DNA of 20,861 nucleotides from CAYJPA01 sp964371945 (GTDB lineage Bacteria > Chloroflexota > Chloroflexia > Thermomicrobiales > UBA6265): NCBI GenBank assembly GCA_964371945.1, contig CAYJPA010000096.1, positions 1 to 20,861 on the forward strand, written 5' to 3'. Under the pieces are notes generated by a model. It was not told where the DNA came from. It made no database searches and saw only the letters and a program-made list of their open reading frames with translations. Of this stretch, positions 7,159 through 14,443 are shown one piece after another. The stretch's first letter is position 1. Each line of letters begins with the position of its first letter. The translations under genes and the position numbers were made by a program.

Positions 7159-7428
7159 TCATTGACTGAATCGGAGAGCGGAACGAGCTTTGGCTTGGGC
7201 AGCTTCGACTTCTCGATCCTTCGGCGTTCCGATTGCCTCAAGTGACTGCAAAAGACGGCCAGCAACCTGGGCGATTTCTTCGACGGCCATGTTGAACGAG
7301 TCTTCATTCGATTTCGATGGTTTGCCGAATCCGCTGATCTTTCGCACGAACTGGAGCGATGCTGCCCGGATTTCGTCCTCAGTGGCCGGTGGGTCGAAGT
7401 TGAAGAGTGGTTTGATGTTCCTACACAT
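7159..7428 (-). CDS. DUF2277 family protein
   Basis: The 89-residue protein begins MCRNIKPLFNFDPPATEDEI and continues with AASLQFVRKISGFGKPS, which I recognise as the whole DUF2277 family pattern. It is a small cytosolic protein of unknown function, mostly helical, with an Ala/Arg/Lys-rich C-terminus. A GGGGAGAAG ribosome site precedes the ATG. It starts 18 bases after the end of the SRPBCC pseudogene, so it probably shares that transcript. The family is often encoded near DGPF or stress genes in soil bacteria (my recollection). Confidence 0.93.
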   Translation of the reverse strand: MCRNIKPLFNFDPPATEDEIRAASLQFVRKISGFGKPSKSNEDSFNMAVEEIAQVAGRLLQSLEAIGTPKDREVEAAQAKARSALRFSQ

Positions 7429-7446
7429 GACGACTTCTCCCCAACA

Positions 7447-7917
7447 TCACGAGAGTTTGGTTAGCAACCCGGCGAGCTGGTCCATTGATTCAGCGGCTCC
7501 GCTTCCATCCCCGAGCTGAGCATACCGTCGCGATCCTCAGTCGAATCGAACACTGACCTCGAGGTCAGTGTCCTTGTGCCGTTATGCTGCTCGAGCTCGA
7601 CCGTTTCAACCAGCACATGCCCCGGCATGCCTTCGAATTCGAAGGTATAGGCAAGCCGCGAGGGTGGTGTGATCTCCCGAAACTCCCCTCGGAAACCCCA
7701 TTCATCGCCATCGGGCGAGGCCTGCACGAACCTCCATTGCCCGCCCTGCCTAACATCCATCTTGTCGACGGTCGTATTGGATGCTCGCCGTCCCCACCAC
7801 TTCGGAATCATATGCTTTGAGCACGAGATCAGGAGGAGCGTCAAACGCGCACGTTATGACGATCTCCCGGTCTGACGGCGTCGTCACGATCAGTCGCTTC
7901 GCGTTTTGTGACGTCAT
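7447..7917 (-). pseudogene. Frameshifted SRPBCC/AHSA1-like protein
   Basis: Three reading frames together spell one SRPBCC (activator of Hsp90 ATPase-like) protein. Frame 1 starts at ATG 7917 and reads MTSQNAKRLIVTTPSDREIV then AFDAPPDLVLKAY before hitting a stop at 7750-7752. Frame 2 carries the core IPKWWGRRASNTTVDKMDV, GGQWRFVQ and the region to SSGMEAE, running from about 7815 to 7500. Frame 3 gives the natural end GAAESMDQLAGLLTKLS and a TGA at 7447-7449. The first junction (about 7809-7820) seems to lack the usual T-D-P-x-x residues, and the second (about 7499-7503) fits loss of one base. Either this is a decayed gene or the assembly has indels here. It sits between DGPF 3 and DUF2277 in the same direction. 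SRPBCC proteins bind lipids or hydrophobic ligands; the family often accompanies DGPF genes. Confidence 0.8.
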
Positions 7918-7989
7918 GTCTCATGACCTTTCAATTCGACCCAAGGCAACGATGGGCGGTTACGCAAATTATGTGCTGTGGTATCGAAT

Positions 7990-8472
7990 TTACCCCCTTT
8001 GTTTGTGGGTCGCGGGAGCCCCGAGTCGAGCGATTTGGGATCCGCGCCAGCTCCCGTGAAGCGACTTAGTAGTGATTCGAGCTCTGGGCGAAGTCTGAAC
8101 AGCTTCCACGGCCGATGCCGTTGCCGACAGCTCGCGGATCGGTCGTACTTCGATACTTCCGGGCCGGGCAGGCGGCATCTTCGACGCGATCCGGATTGCC
8201 TCGTTCAAGTCTTTCGCTTCGATGAGGTAGAAGCCTCCGAGCTGTTCCTTCGTTTCCACAAACGGTCCGTCGGTGATTGCCATCTTGCCGTTTCGCACCC
8301 GCAGCGTCGTCGCGGATTCGACGAACTGCAACGCATCACATGCGATGTAGTGGCCGCTCGTCTCCAGTTCCGCACGATGAGCCAGCACAGCCGCAATGTG
8401 GGCATCGAAGTCAACGTCAGGTATCGCTGAAATCTTCGCTTCCTCATGATAGAAAAGGCAGAGGTATTTCAT
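7990..8472 (-). CDS. YCII-related (DGPF) protein 3, with C-terminal extension
   Basis: The 160-residue product begins MKYLCLFYHEEAK and has ITDGPFVETKEQLGGFYLIE (about residues 74-93), AIRIASKMPPA and IEVRPIREL, the complete DGPF domain by about residue 116. A further 45 or so residues (SATASAVEAVQTS to the end) are Ser/Ala/Arg-rich and unlike the family; the natural stop may have been lost. I start at ATG 8472 with a GGAG site upstream; the longer open frame to 8607 has no support. An ECF42-type promoter lies at 8517-8543. Confidence 0.88.
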   Translation of the reverse strand: MKYLCLFYHEEAKISAIPDVDFDAHIAAVLAHRAELETSGHYIACDALQFVESATTLRVRNGKMAITDGPFVETKEQLGGFYLIEAKDLNEAIRIASKMPPARPGSIEVRPIRELSATASAVEAVQTSPRARITTKSLHGSWRGSQIARLGAPATHKQRG

Positions 8473-8516
8473 GTGTGCTCGCTCCGGACATGGTCGACAA
8501 GAACCCACAACTTCTG

Positions 8517-8543
8517 GCCGCTTGGCGCGGCCGCAAATCGACA
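8517..8543 (-). promoter_or_regulatory. ECF42-type promoter upstream of DGPF protein 3
   Basis: TGTCGA (8543-8538), 17 bases, CGGC (8520-8517) on the minus strand. The spacer starts TTTGCGGCCG, almost the same as the site before DGPF protein 4. The -10 differs by one base from the CGAC at the other three sites. A second TGTCGA at 8499-8494 has no matching -10. Confidence 0.6.
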
Positions 8544-8659
8544 AGATCGGCCAGAACCACAGCAACGAGCGGACACGTTGTCTCGTCCGCTTGTCTTCAC
8601 ACTTCATTTGTTCAAAGCGAAACGGGGAGACGCTGAGCGAGTTTCTTCAGATTCTGGCG

Positions 8660-9106
8660 CTAGATCCGGCCTTCGCGCGGGTTCTCGACTGACTTGTCAA
8701 TCCGCCGCCGGCGCGTCTCCTCGGTTTTGGCGCCGTCGATGGCCAGGACGATTCGACGTTTATTGCCGTAGGACAGACCGTCGAAAAAGCTCCGCGCTTT
8801 CTCATCGAGTGCAAGGGCCCCGGCCGTATCCGGCGGCGCCTGGACTTCCCTTGGCCCGGTGTCCAGTTCGAGAGCAACCTCAACCACATCGCCTGCCGCA
8901 ATACCCGCGCCTTCACGAACTTCGGCGCTGACCGGAAGCATAAAGACGCCGCCCATGCTCGCCACGGTGCAGCGGTAGGTGTACCCGTTGATGGTGACCT
9001 TGACGGCAGGTTTCTTGGAAGAACCGAGCGCGAGGACTACCTCTCCAGGCACCTGGACACCGGTCGCGGTTTTCCCGCCAAGCTCGATCTCTGCTGAAAA
9101 CCTCAC
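8660..9106 (-). CDS. DUF1905/YdeI-like (OmpD-associated) protein
   Basis: The 148-residue product joins two small domains: an N-terminal DUF1905-type beta barrel (about residues 1-85, with PAVKVTINGYTYRCTVASMG and GDVVEVALELD) and a C-terminal YdeI/OmpD-associated helical segment (about 93-148, with ARSFFDGLSYGNKRRIVLAI and AKTEETRRRRI). This is the common two-domain form of the so-called bacteriocin-protection YdeI family, whose biochemical role is unclear. The GTG start at 9106 has a GAGGTGAT ribosome site six to eight bases upstream. A weak ECF42-like site (GGTCGA-N17-CGAT, 9185-9211) lies upstream. It is in the same direction as the DGPF genes. Confidence 0.88.
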   Translation of the reverse strand: MRFSAEIELGGKTATGVQVPGEVVLALGSSKKPAVKVTINGYTYRCTVASMGGVFMLPVSAEVREGAGIAAGDVVEVALELDTGPREVQAPPDTAGALALDEKARSFFDGLSYGNKRRIVLAIDGAKTEETRRRRIDKSVENPREGRI

Positions 9107-9135
9107 GGATCACCTCTTCTGATAGGCGGTGTTCG

Positions 9136-9324
9136 CTATTGGTTCCGCTCTCGGAACGTGCAGACCGCACTCGATTGAGCCGCAATCGCCACCGACTCCA
9201 AGCTGTCGACCCGCTTGAACGAATCGGGTTGCGGCCAGATCCGTTCAAGTGGGGTGTCATCGGACAGCCGGGGCGATGAATCCGATTTGATCAGAAGCTG
9301 ATCGACCACGGTTCCCATCGCCAC
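9136..9324 (-). CDS. Small hypothetical protein
   Basis: A 62-residue open frame (MAMGTVVDQLLIKSDSSPRL at the start) has a GTG codon at 9324 preceded by a very good GGGAGGTCAA ribosome site, and it fits the gap between DGPF protein 4 and the YdeI-like gene in the same direction. I recognise no domain; it is soluble and mixed in composition. The ribosome site and fit are the only support, so it could be chance. Confidence 0.4.
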   Translation of the reverse strand: MAMGTVVDQLLIKSDSSPRLSDDTPLERIWPQPDSFKRVDSLESVAIAAQSSAVCTFRERNQ

Positions 9325-9377
9325 GTTTGACCTCCCATCGTCCCCTTCAGCGAGAGTGTCGACCCGGGGCGACCGAT

Positions 9378-9803
9378 CTACGACTGCGACTCGGTTCGCG
9401 CGCGGAGATTCTGCTCCAACGCCTGCAGTTCCGGCGTGAATGCCTCACCGAAGTCGGCTGCCTCAAAGACCTGCCGGATCTCGAGCTCGCCTTCCTCTCC
9501 GGTCGGATTCGGAACCTTCTTCGCCCAATCGATTGCCGCATTCAATGACCCGACTTCCCAGATCCAATAGCCGGCGATGAGCTCTTTGGTCTCGGTGAAT
9601 GGCCCGTCGACGACCGTGCGCTTATCGCCCGAGAACTTGACCCGCGCTCCGCGCGAGGAAGGATGAAGGCCCTCGCCAGCTCGCATCACGCCCGCGCTCA
9701 CCAGCTCCTCATTGAACTGCATCATCTCGGTAAGGAGCTGCTCGGAGGGCATGATGCCCGCTTCTGAGTCAGCATTTGCCTTTACCAGCACCATGAACTT
9801 CAT
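9378..9803 (-). CDS. YCII-related (DGPF) protein 4
   Basis: The 141-residue protein is the longer DGPF subtype: MKFMVLVKANADSEAG at the start, a helix (LLTEMMQFNEELVSAGVM), GEGLHPSSRGARVKFSGDKR, then TVVDGPFTETKELIAGYWIW at about residues 63-82 and the end ELEIRQVFEAADFGEAF followed by a charged tail. The pattern with VDGPFTETKE and W-I-W is the form most often found directly beside ECF42 sigma genes. The ATG at 9803 has a GGAGAAAC ribosome site. It is the first gene after the sigma factor gene (134 bases) and has its own ECF42-type promoter at 9886-9912. Confidence 0.93.
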   Translation of the reverse strand: MKFMVLVKANADSEAGIMPSEQLLTEMMQFNEELVSAGVMRAGEGLHPSSRGARVKFSGDKRTVVDGPFTETKELIAGYWIWEVGSLNAAIDWAKKVPNPTGEEGELEIRQVFEAADFGEAFTPELQALEQNLRARTESQS

Positions 9804-9885
9804 TTCGTTTCTCCATTTTTCTCGAGGGGCCGGACCCCGGGGCACTCGTCCGGCGCGTAGTTCCCGACCCTGCGTTCACGAACTT

Positions 9886-9912
9886 GTCGTTCGGTTCGGC
9901 CGCAATTCGACA
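9886..9912 (-). promoter_or_regulatory. ECF42-type promoter upstream of DGPF protein 4
   Basis: TGTCGA (9912-9907), 17 bases, CGAC (9889-9886) on the minus strand, between the sigma gene and its first DGPF neighbour. The first 11 bases, TGTCGAATTGC, are identical to the site before DGPF protein 1 some 4.8 kb away, while the rest of the spacer differs, so this is not a simple recent duplication. Confidence 0.78.
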
Positions 9913-9937
9913 GGGCCGCAATAGCGATGAAAATGGC

Positions 9938-11194
9938 TCAACTTGCGATCTCGCGCAGCCGGCGCTCGAGAAATCGGCGCTCCGGCTCCAGGCGAGTGAG
10001 CTCGAGCGCTCGAATGTAAGAAGCCCTCGCATCATCCGACCGGCCGAGACGGCGGCAGAGATCTGCCCGCGCGGAGTGCGCCAGATAATAGCCGGCGAGA
10101 TCGCCGCCGGCCAAGATCGCATCGATCAGCGCAAGGCCCGCTTCGGGTCCATCGCGCATGGCGACCGCGACGGCGCGATTCAACTCGACCACAGGGGAAG
10201 GCGAAGACTGCAGCAGCAAGTCGTACAGCGCAACGATCTCCGCCCAATCCGTATCGGCAGGCGTGGCCGCCTGAGCGTGGACAGCGGCGATGGCGGCCTG
10301 TATCGAGTATGGTCCGAATCGCCGCGAAACCAGTGCCTGCTCAACCAGGGATATGCCTTCATCGATCTGGTTGCGGTTCCAGAGAGAGCGGTCCTGATCG
10401 TCCAGGAGGATCAGATCCCCGTTGGCTGCTGTCCGTGCCTTGCGCCTCGATTCCTGCAAGAGCATCAGCGCAAGCAAGCCGACCGCTTCCGGTTCCGGCA
10501 ACAATTCGATGAGGAGGCGGGCAAGGCGGATCGCCTCGCCTGAAAGATCGGGGCGCGTCAGCGACTCGCCCGACGACGCCGAGTAGCCCTCGTTGAAGAC
10601 CAGATAGATGACATGGAGCACCGCGTCCAGACGATCCGGAAGCTCAGCGGGCTCCGGCACCTGGTATGGAATGCCGGCATCGCGAATCTTGGCTTTCGCC
10701 CGCACGATCCGCTGGGCGAGCGTTAGCGGCGTGGCAAGGAACGCGCGGGCGATCTCTTCAGTCGTCAGCCCGCAGACCTCCCGCAACGTGAGCGCGACCC
10801 GCGCATCGGGCTGTAGGGCGGGGTGACAGCAGGTGAAGATGAGCCGTAGGCGGTCGTCCTCAAGCTCTTCATCGTCGACGACCGTGGCGGGATCGTCGGA
10901 ATCGTTGTTGAGCTGCTCGGCAAGCACCGGCAGCGAGGCATCGAACCGCGCACGCCGCCGCATACCGTCGATCGCTTTGAATCGCCCCGCTGAAACGAGC
11001 CAGGCCCTCGGATTTGCCGGAACGCCGTCTCTCGACCATTGATCCAGCGCGGCCGCGAAGGCGTCATGCAAGGCATCTTCAGCGAGATCGATATCTCCCA
11101 GAAGGCGGATCAAAGTGGCGAAGACGCGCCGCGATTCCTCACGGTAGACATCGTTCACGATCGCCTGCATCTGTTCTGCCGAGGTTGCGCTCAT
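9938..11194 (-). CDS. ECF42-type RNA polymerase sigma factor
   Basis: The 418-residue protein is an extracytoplasmic-function sigma factor with a long C-terminal extension. Region 2 is in about residues 10-80 (VYREESRRVFATLIRLLGDI, DLAEDALHDAFAAALDQW, then NPRAWLVSAGRFKAIDGMRR). Region 4 is at about 120-185 (LRLIFTCCHPAL, LTLREVCGLTTEEIARAFL, RIVRAKAKIRDAGIPY). The extension of more than 200 residues (LHVIYLVFNEGYSA onward, then alpha-helical TPR-like repeats such as AEIVALYDLLLQ and ARADLCRRLGRSDDARASYI) is the DUF6596/TPR type that defines ECF42. I start at ATG 11194 (MSATSAEQ) with AAAAGGGG upstream; the longer frame to 11365 runs into the neighbouring gene's end. ECF42 factors lack a classical anti-sigma gene and control DGPF genes; none of the recognised sites lies before this gene, so it seems not to be autoregulated through this motif. 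Confidence 0.93.
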   Translation of the reverse strand: MSATSAEQMQAIVNDVYREESRRVFATLIRLLGDIDLAEDALHDAFAAALDQWSRDGVPANPRAWLVSAGRFKAIDGMRRRARFDASLPVLAEQLNNDSDDPATVVDDEELEDDRLRLIFTCCHPALQPDARVALTLREVCGLTTEEIARAFLATPLTLAQRIVRAKAKIRDAGIPYQVPEPAELPDRLDAVLHVIYLVFNEGYSASSGESLTRPDLSGEAIRLARLLIELLPEPEAVGLLALMLLQESRRKARTAANGDLILLDDQDRSLWNRNQIDEGISLVEQALVSRRFGPYSIQAAIAAVHAQAATPADTDWAEIVALYDLLLQSSPSPVVELNRAVAVAMRDGPEAGLALIDAILAGGDLAGYYLAHSARADLCRRLGRSDDARASYIRALELTRLEPERRFLERRLREIAS

Positions 11195-11357
11195 GAACAA
11201 AACCCCTTTTGGGAGCGAAAGCAGATCGATTGGATTTTCGAACGTGCCTTTGAGTGCAACGATTCTGAAATCTGCCGCATTCAAGTGCACGACTTGTTTG
11301 TTGACTGCAATCCGCCTGTGCCGCGGGTCATTTTCCGGCGTGCGGCCGGAGAGGGCA

Positions 11358-13256
11358 TCAGGCAATGATCAAGCGGGTCACGACCGGCCGGTGATCCGAC
11401 GCCCAGGTGTCGATGACCCTCGTTTCGATGACCGTTACCGTCCCCCGGGCAAGGATGTAATCGATCCGCCGTCCGTTTTCAGATGTCGTTTCGCCCGCGG
11501 GCAGCAGTGTGCCGGAATCGACGAATCCGGCCGCGAGAATCGCCGCGATCACATCCGATTCGGGCGTGGCGTTGAAGTCGCCGCCGAGGATCGCGGGAGT
11601 CGCGGCGGCCATCGCGGAAACGAGCTGTGTCACCTGTTTGAATCGAGTCGCGCCGGCGCTGGTCGGATTGTCGAGATGAGTCGCATAAACATGGAGCGGC
11701 GCACCTTCGGTTTTGATCGCGACGCCGAGCACGCCGCGCTGCAGATTCCCAATGGCGTCGTACAGGCGCATGTCGGTGCTCAGGATCTCACCGCGTGAGA
11801 GGATCGCGACACCCCACAGGTCGTCTTTCGCGGTCGGACCCCAGGCGAGATTCATCTCGAGCCGATGGCTCAACCAGCGCGCTTCGTCGACGCCGGTTTC
11901 AACGAGCCAACCACGCGAAACCTCCTGCAGGATCACGATGTCCGGCGATTCCGCTTCGATCACGCGTGCAGTCTCTTCAAGATCCCAAACATTGTCGCGA
12001 GAAAAACCGCCCTGAATGTTGTAGGTCATGACGGTGATCTCGGGCGGCAACGCACCATTTGCCTCGACGGTACTCCAGGCTGACCGGTTCAAACCCAACC
12101 CGATGAACAACAGCAACGCGGCGGCGAGCGCCATGGCCGGCAAATGGCGATCTGTCGAAAGCCCCGGAATCGAACCTCCCTTGGGAGACGCGAGCGCGGC
12201 GCCCACGCCTAGAAGCACCAATGCGACTCCGATCAGTAGCGGCTGTCCCGTATCCGTGTAGTAGATGAAGACCAGAGCGACCTGCAGCAGCATGCCGGCG
12301 GTGAGCCATGAGGCATCGCGCAGCGGCGAGGTGTTTGCACCGGGTTCGCCTCGTCCACGCACCGCGACGACCAGGAGCTGGGCGCTGACGCCGGACACAA
12401 CGATCGCAAGGAGATCAGCGATGCCATCCCATCGCCAGAATAGGAGCAGCCCGAGGACTCCGAAAACGGTCAATGTGCCCGCGACGATCCGGCCATTCGG
12501 GGAGGGGCGGCCGCTCGCCGGATCCGGTTGGCGAATCTGCGTCGCGAAACCGGCCGCGATCCCGATCGCGGTCATCAGGAGCGCCAATTGCACAGGCAAA
12601 TCACTCTTGATCTCCGCTACACCGATGTTGCCGATCGCGAGGTGGTAGACGACCAGCCCCGGGCCCACGCCGATCAAAGCCGCGCCCGCGCTTCCGATCG
12701 GGCTCGTAGTTGTTGCACGCAACATCATCGAAAGCGCAAGAACCAGCGCCGACGCAAGCAGAATCGTTACAGCATGGCGGCTGAAATTCGGAATCCAGGG
12801 TAGGTCGACACTACCGAAGAGGCATCTGATCGCGAGATCGAGCAGCAGCCCATAGACCACTCCCCGTGCGGCGTCATCCGGCCGTAACGAGCGGAGCGAT
12901 GGCAGCATCCAGCCCCAGGCGATCACGGCCGCGATCCCCAGGTAAAGCCGGGCGTCGGGGTTTTCAACAAACTGGAGCACCAAACGGGAAGTCAGGAGTG
13001 CGATCGCGGTGGCCGCCACAGCGGCTTTAGGACCGATCGCTTTGGCGATCAGGCCGCCGAGCACGAACGACGCAAATACGGCGATCGCGGTTCCACCAAG
13101 TTTGACCCGTTCCGATTGATCGATCATGAAGACCATATAAGAGAGGAAAACGCGCGTCGCTTCGAGCATCATTGTGGTGGCAAGCGCGGAGACCAGGGTG
13201 ACCGCGAGCTCGGGCGAATTCGCGAGTGAGTATGAGCGCGATGCCGAACCAGACAT
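11358..13256 (-). CDS. Polytopic membrane protein with C-terminal EEP nuclease/phosphatase domain
   Basis: The 632-residue product has two parts. Residues 1 to about 385 form some ten to twelve hydrophobic segments (for example LVSALATTMMLEATRVFLSY, AVFASFVLGGLIAKAIG and ALALVLLGVGAALAS). Residues about 400-632 are a complete endonuclease/exonuclease/phosphatase domain: MTYNIQGG, ILQEV (Glu), ATHLD, GGDFNATP (Asp, Asn), RRIDYIL and ASDHRPV (Asp-His). Such domains cut phosphodiesters in DNA, RNA or lipids. A GGAGG site eight bases before the ATG at 13256 decides the start; upstream in-frame starts would run through the promoter. It diverges from the NurA-HerA operon with an SOS-like box between. 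The fold orientation suggests a membrane-anchored catalytic domain; whether it faces in or out is not clear, and lipid or extracellular DNA substrates are open. Confidence 0.85.
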   Translation of the reverse strand: MSGSASRSYSLANSPELAVTLVSALATTMMLEATRVFLSYMVFMIDQSERVKLGGTAIAVFASFVLGGLIAKAIGPKAAVAATAIALLTSRLVLQFVENPDARLYLGIAAVIAWGWMLPSLRSLRPDDAARGVVYGLLLDLAIRCLFGSVDLPWIPNFSRHAVTILLASALVLALSMMLRATTTSPIGSAGAALIGVGPGLVVYHLAIGNIGVAEIKSDLPVQLALLMTAIGIAAGFATQIRQPDPASGRPSPNGRIVAGTLTVFGVLGLLLFWRWDGIADLLAIVVSGVSAQLLVVAVRGRGEPGANTSPLRDASWLTAGMLLQVALVFIYYTDTGQPLLIGVALVLLGVGAALASPKGGSIPGLSTDRHLPAMALAAALLLFIGLGLNRSAWSTVEANGALPPEITVMTYNIQGGFSRDNVWDLEETARVIEAESPDIVILQEVSRGWLVETGVDEARWLSHRLEMNLAWGPTAKDDLWGVAILSRGEILSTDMRLYDAIGNLQRGVLGVAIKTEGAPLHVYATHLDNPTSAGATRFKQVTQLVSAMAAATPAILGGDFNATPESDVIAAILAAGFVDSGTLLPAGETTSENGRRIDYILARGTVTVIETRVIDTWASDHRPVVTRLIIA

Positions 13257-13296
13257 GGATGCATCCTCCGAGTCTCTCGATCGCAACGAGCTAATG

Positions 13297-13325
13297 CGGT
13301 CACGCAACGCACATGCGGTTATACT
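13297..13325 (+). promoter_or_regulatory. Predicted promoter of the nurA-herA-mre11-rad50 operon, with overlapping reverse promoter
   Basis: TATACT at 13320-13325 is a good -10; the -35 at 13297-13302 (CGGTCA) is weak, with a 17-base spacer. On the minus strand TATAAC (13322-13317) overlaps it and could serve the EEP nuclease gene, so the two genes may share one bidirectional promoter. Confidence 0.5.
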
Positions 13326-13332
13326 AGCAACT

Positions 13333-13346
13333 AGAACGTCTGTTCC
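13333..13346. promoter_or_regulatory. LexA-type (Gram-positive) SOS box
   Basis: AGAACGTCTGTTCC contains the exact palindromic core GAAC-N4-GTTC and agrees with the Bacillus-type consensus CGAACRNRYGTTYC at 12 of 14 positions on either strand. It sits directly after the predicted start point of the repair operon and over the -35 region of the divergent gene, a position where LexA would block both. LexA boxes of this type have been reported for a green non-sulfur bacterium. Confidence 0.65.
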
Positions 13347-13378
13347 ACGTTGTACCACATTTTCATTGCGGGGCTGTT

Positions 13379-14428
13379 GTGTCATTTATCGCACGCTTTA
13401 GACAAATCCATGCCGAGATTGAGCGCCGGGGCATCGAAGCGTTCGATATGCGCGACGAGGGCCATCTGGAGCACGTCTTCGCCGGCGGCACCGGCGCGGA
13501 GATCAATGCCCAGTCTCCACGTGAGACCGGCCGGATCGAGTGGCTGGAGGAGAATTCGGAGCTGCCGCGCTCGATCCTGGAGACAGCCTGGCCAAACCAA
13601 ATTCGTTACTTCCTGGATGGCAGCCAGCGCACGCTGCGCGCGTTCTATTGCGACAACCTCCCGGTGGTCGCTGGGATCGTCGGCGCGGCCGTTCTGCGAC
13701 GAGATGGCGAGGGGCGGCTCCATGTCGAGCGGGGCATGGTCGGGTTTAAGCAGGTCTGGGTCATCCCGCGGCGAACGAAATCGCATGACCTGAACAGGGT
13801 CATTGCCATTCTCGAGGAGCAGGGTGAGGATGTCGTCGATCCGATTCAGGATTTCCCGCCGGAACGCTACGCCGCCGAACTACGCGATTTCGGCGGAATG
13901 ATCGAGTATGCGTTCAAACGTGTGGGTGCCGAGCGAGCGGAGCTTGAAACGGCATTGCTGCTCAGATGGAACGACGAGATCGGCGCTCACGACGGCTTGA
14001 TGTTGGTCGACGGTCCACTTCGGGAACCTGTTTCAGGAGCGATTGGACTCGTGAAGTCGTTCACCCGTCAATACGTTAGCGGGGCCGAAGCGATGACGCT
14101 CTTCCGGCTCCGGCAGACCCAGCGCACCGCCGCTTTCCGGGTAACCGACGCCTGGCGAAGCTCGACGCCGATCAAAGCCTGGTATCAACGACAATGGGAT
14201 GCATCGGGCCGCGATCCGCGACATGCATTGATCCGGCTGGAGCTCTTCGACGGATGGGCAGACCACCCGTCGTTCGAAGAGATCGCCGCGTGGATCATTC
14301 GAGAGCGGGTTCCTACGGCGAAAGCGGACGCGCGATGGGCGACGCTCCTTTATCCTGTACATCAGTTGGAAGAGATACTGAAAAATCAAATGGATACGTT
14401 AACTCGAGGCTGGACCGCACGTGTGTGA
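13379..14428 (+). CDS. nurA: NurA-like DNA repair nuclease
   Basis: The 349-residue product matches the NurA nuclease pattern: a first strand ending in catalytic Asp (RYFLDGSQRTL, Asp80), a conserved Glu in helix (RAELETALLL, Glu186/190), a second Asp (LMLVDGPL, Asp211), and the C-terminal LLYPVHQLEEI with Tyr326 and His328. NurA has a 5'-3' exonuclease and endonuclease activity and works inside the HerA hexamer to resect DNA ends. The start is GTG at 13379 with a GCGGGG site five bases upstream; no better start exists before the conserved N-terminal helix. The herA gene begins 15 bases after its stop. Size is in the usual range. Orthology rests on motifs plus the herA neighbour, which together are convincing. 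Confidence 0.85.
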   Translation: MSFIARFRQIHAEIERRGIEAFDMRDEGHLEHVFAGGTGAEINAQSPRETGRIEWLEENSELPRSILETAWPNQIRYFLDGSQRTLRAFYCDNLPVVAGIVGAAVLRRDGEGRLHVERGMVGFKQVWVIPRRTKSHDLNRVIAILEEQGEDVVDPIQDFPPERYAAELRDFGGMIEYAFKRVGAERAELETALLLRWNDEIGAHDGLMLVDGPLREPVSGAIGLVKSFTRQYVSGAEAMTLFRLRQTQRTAAFRVTDAWRSSTPIKAWYQRQWDASGRDPRHALIRLELFDGWADHPSFEEIAAWIIRERVPTAKADARWATLLYPVHQLEEILKNQMDTLTRGWTARV

Positions 14429-14443
14429 TAAGCGAGTGAAACC

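Noticed and set aside
7915..7941. GGTCGA-N17-CATG as a fifth ECF42 promoter before the SRPBCC pseudogene
   Set aside because: Both elements deviate and the supposed -10 overlaps the start codon; transcription more likely comes from the DGPF 3 promoter.
9185..9211. GGTCGA-N17-CGAT as a promoter for the YdeI-like gene
   Set aside because: Each element differs by one base from the clean sites, and it lies inside a possible small gene; kept only as a weak note.
4653..9803. The repeated DGPF genes as a recent tandem duplication
   Set aside because: The four proteins differ strongly in sequence and length and their intergenic DNA is not similar apart from the promoter motif, so they are old paralogues.
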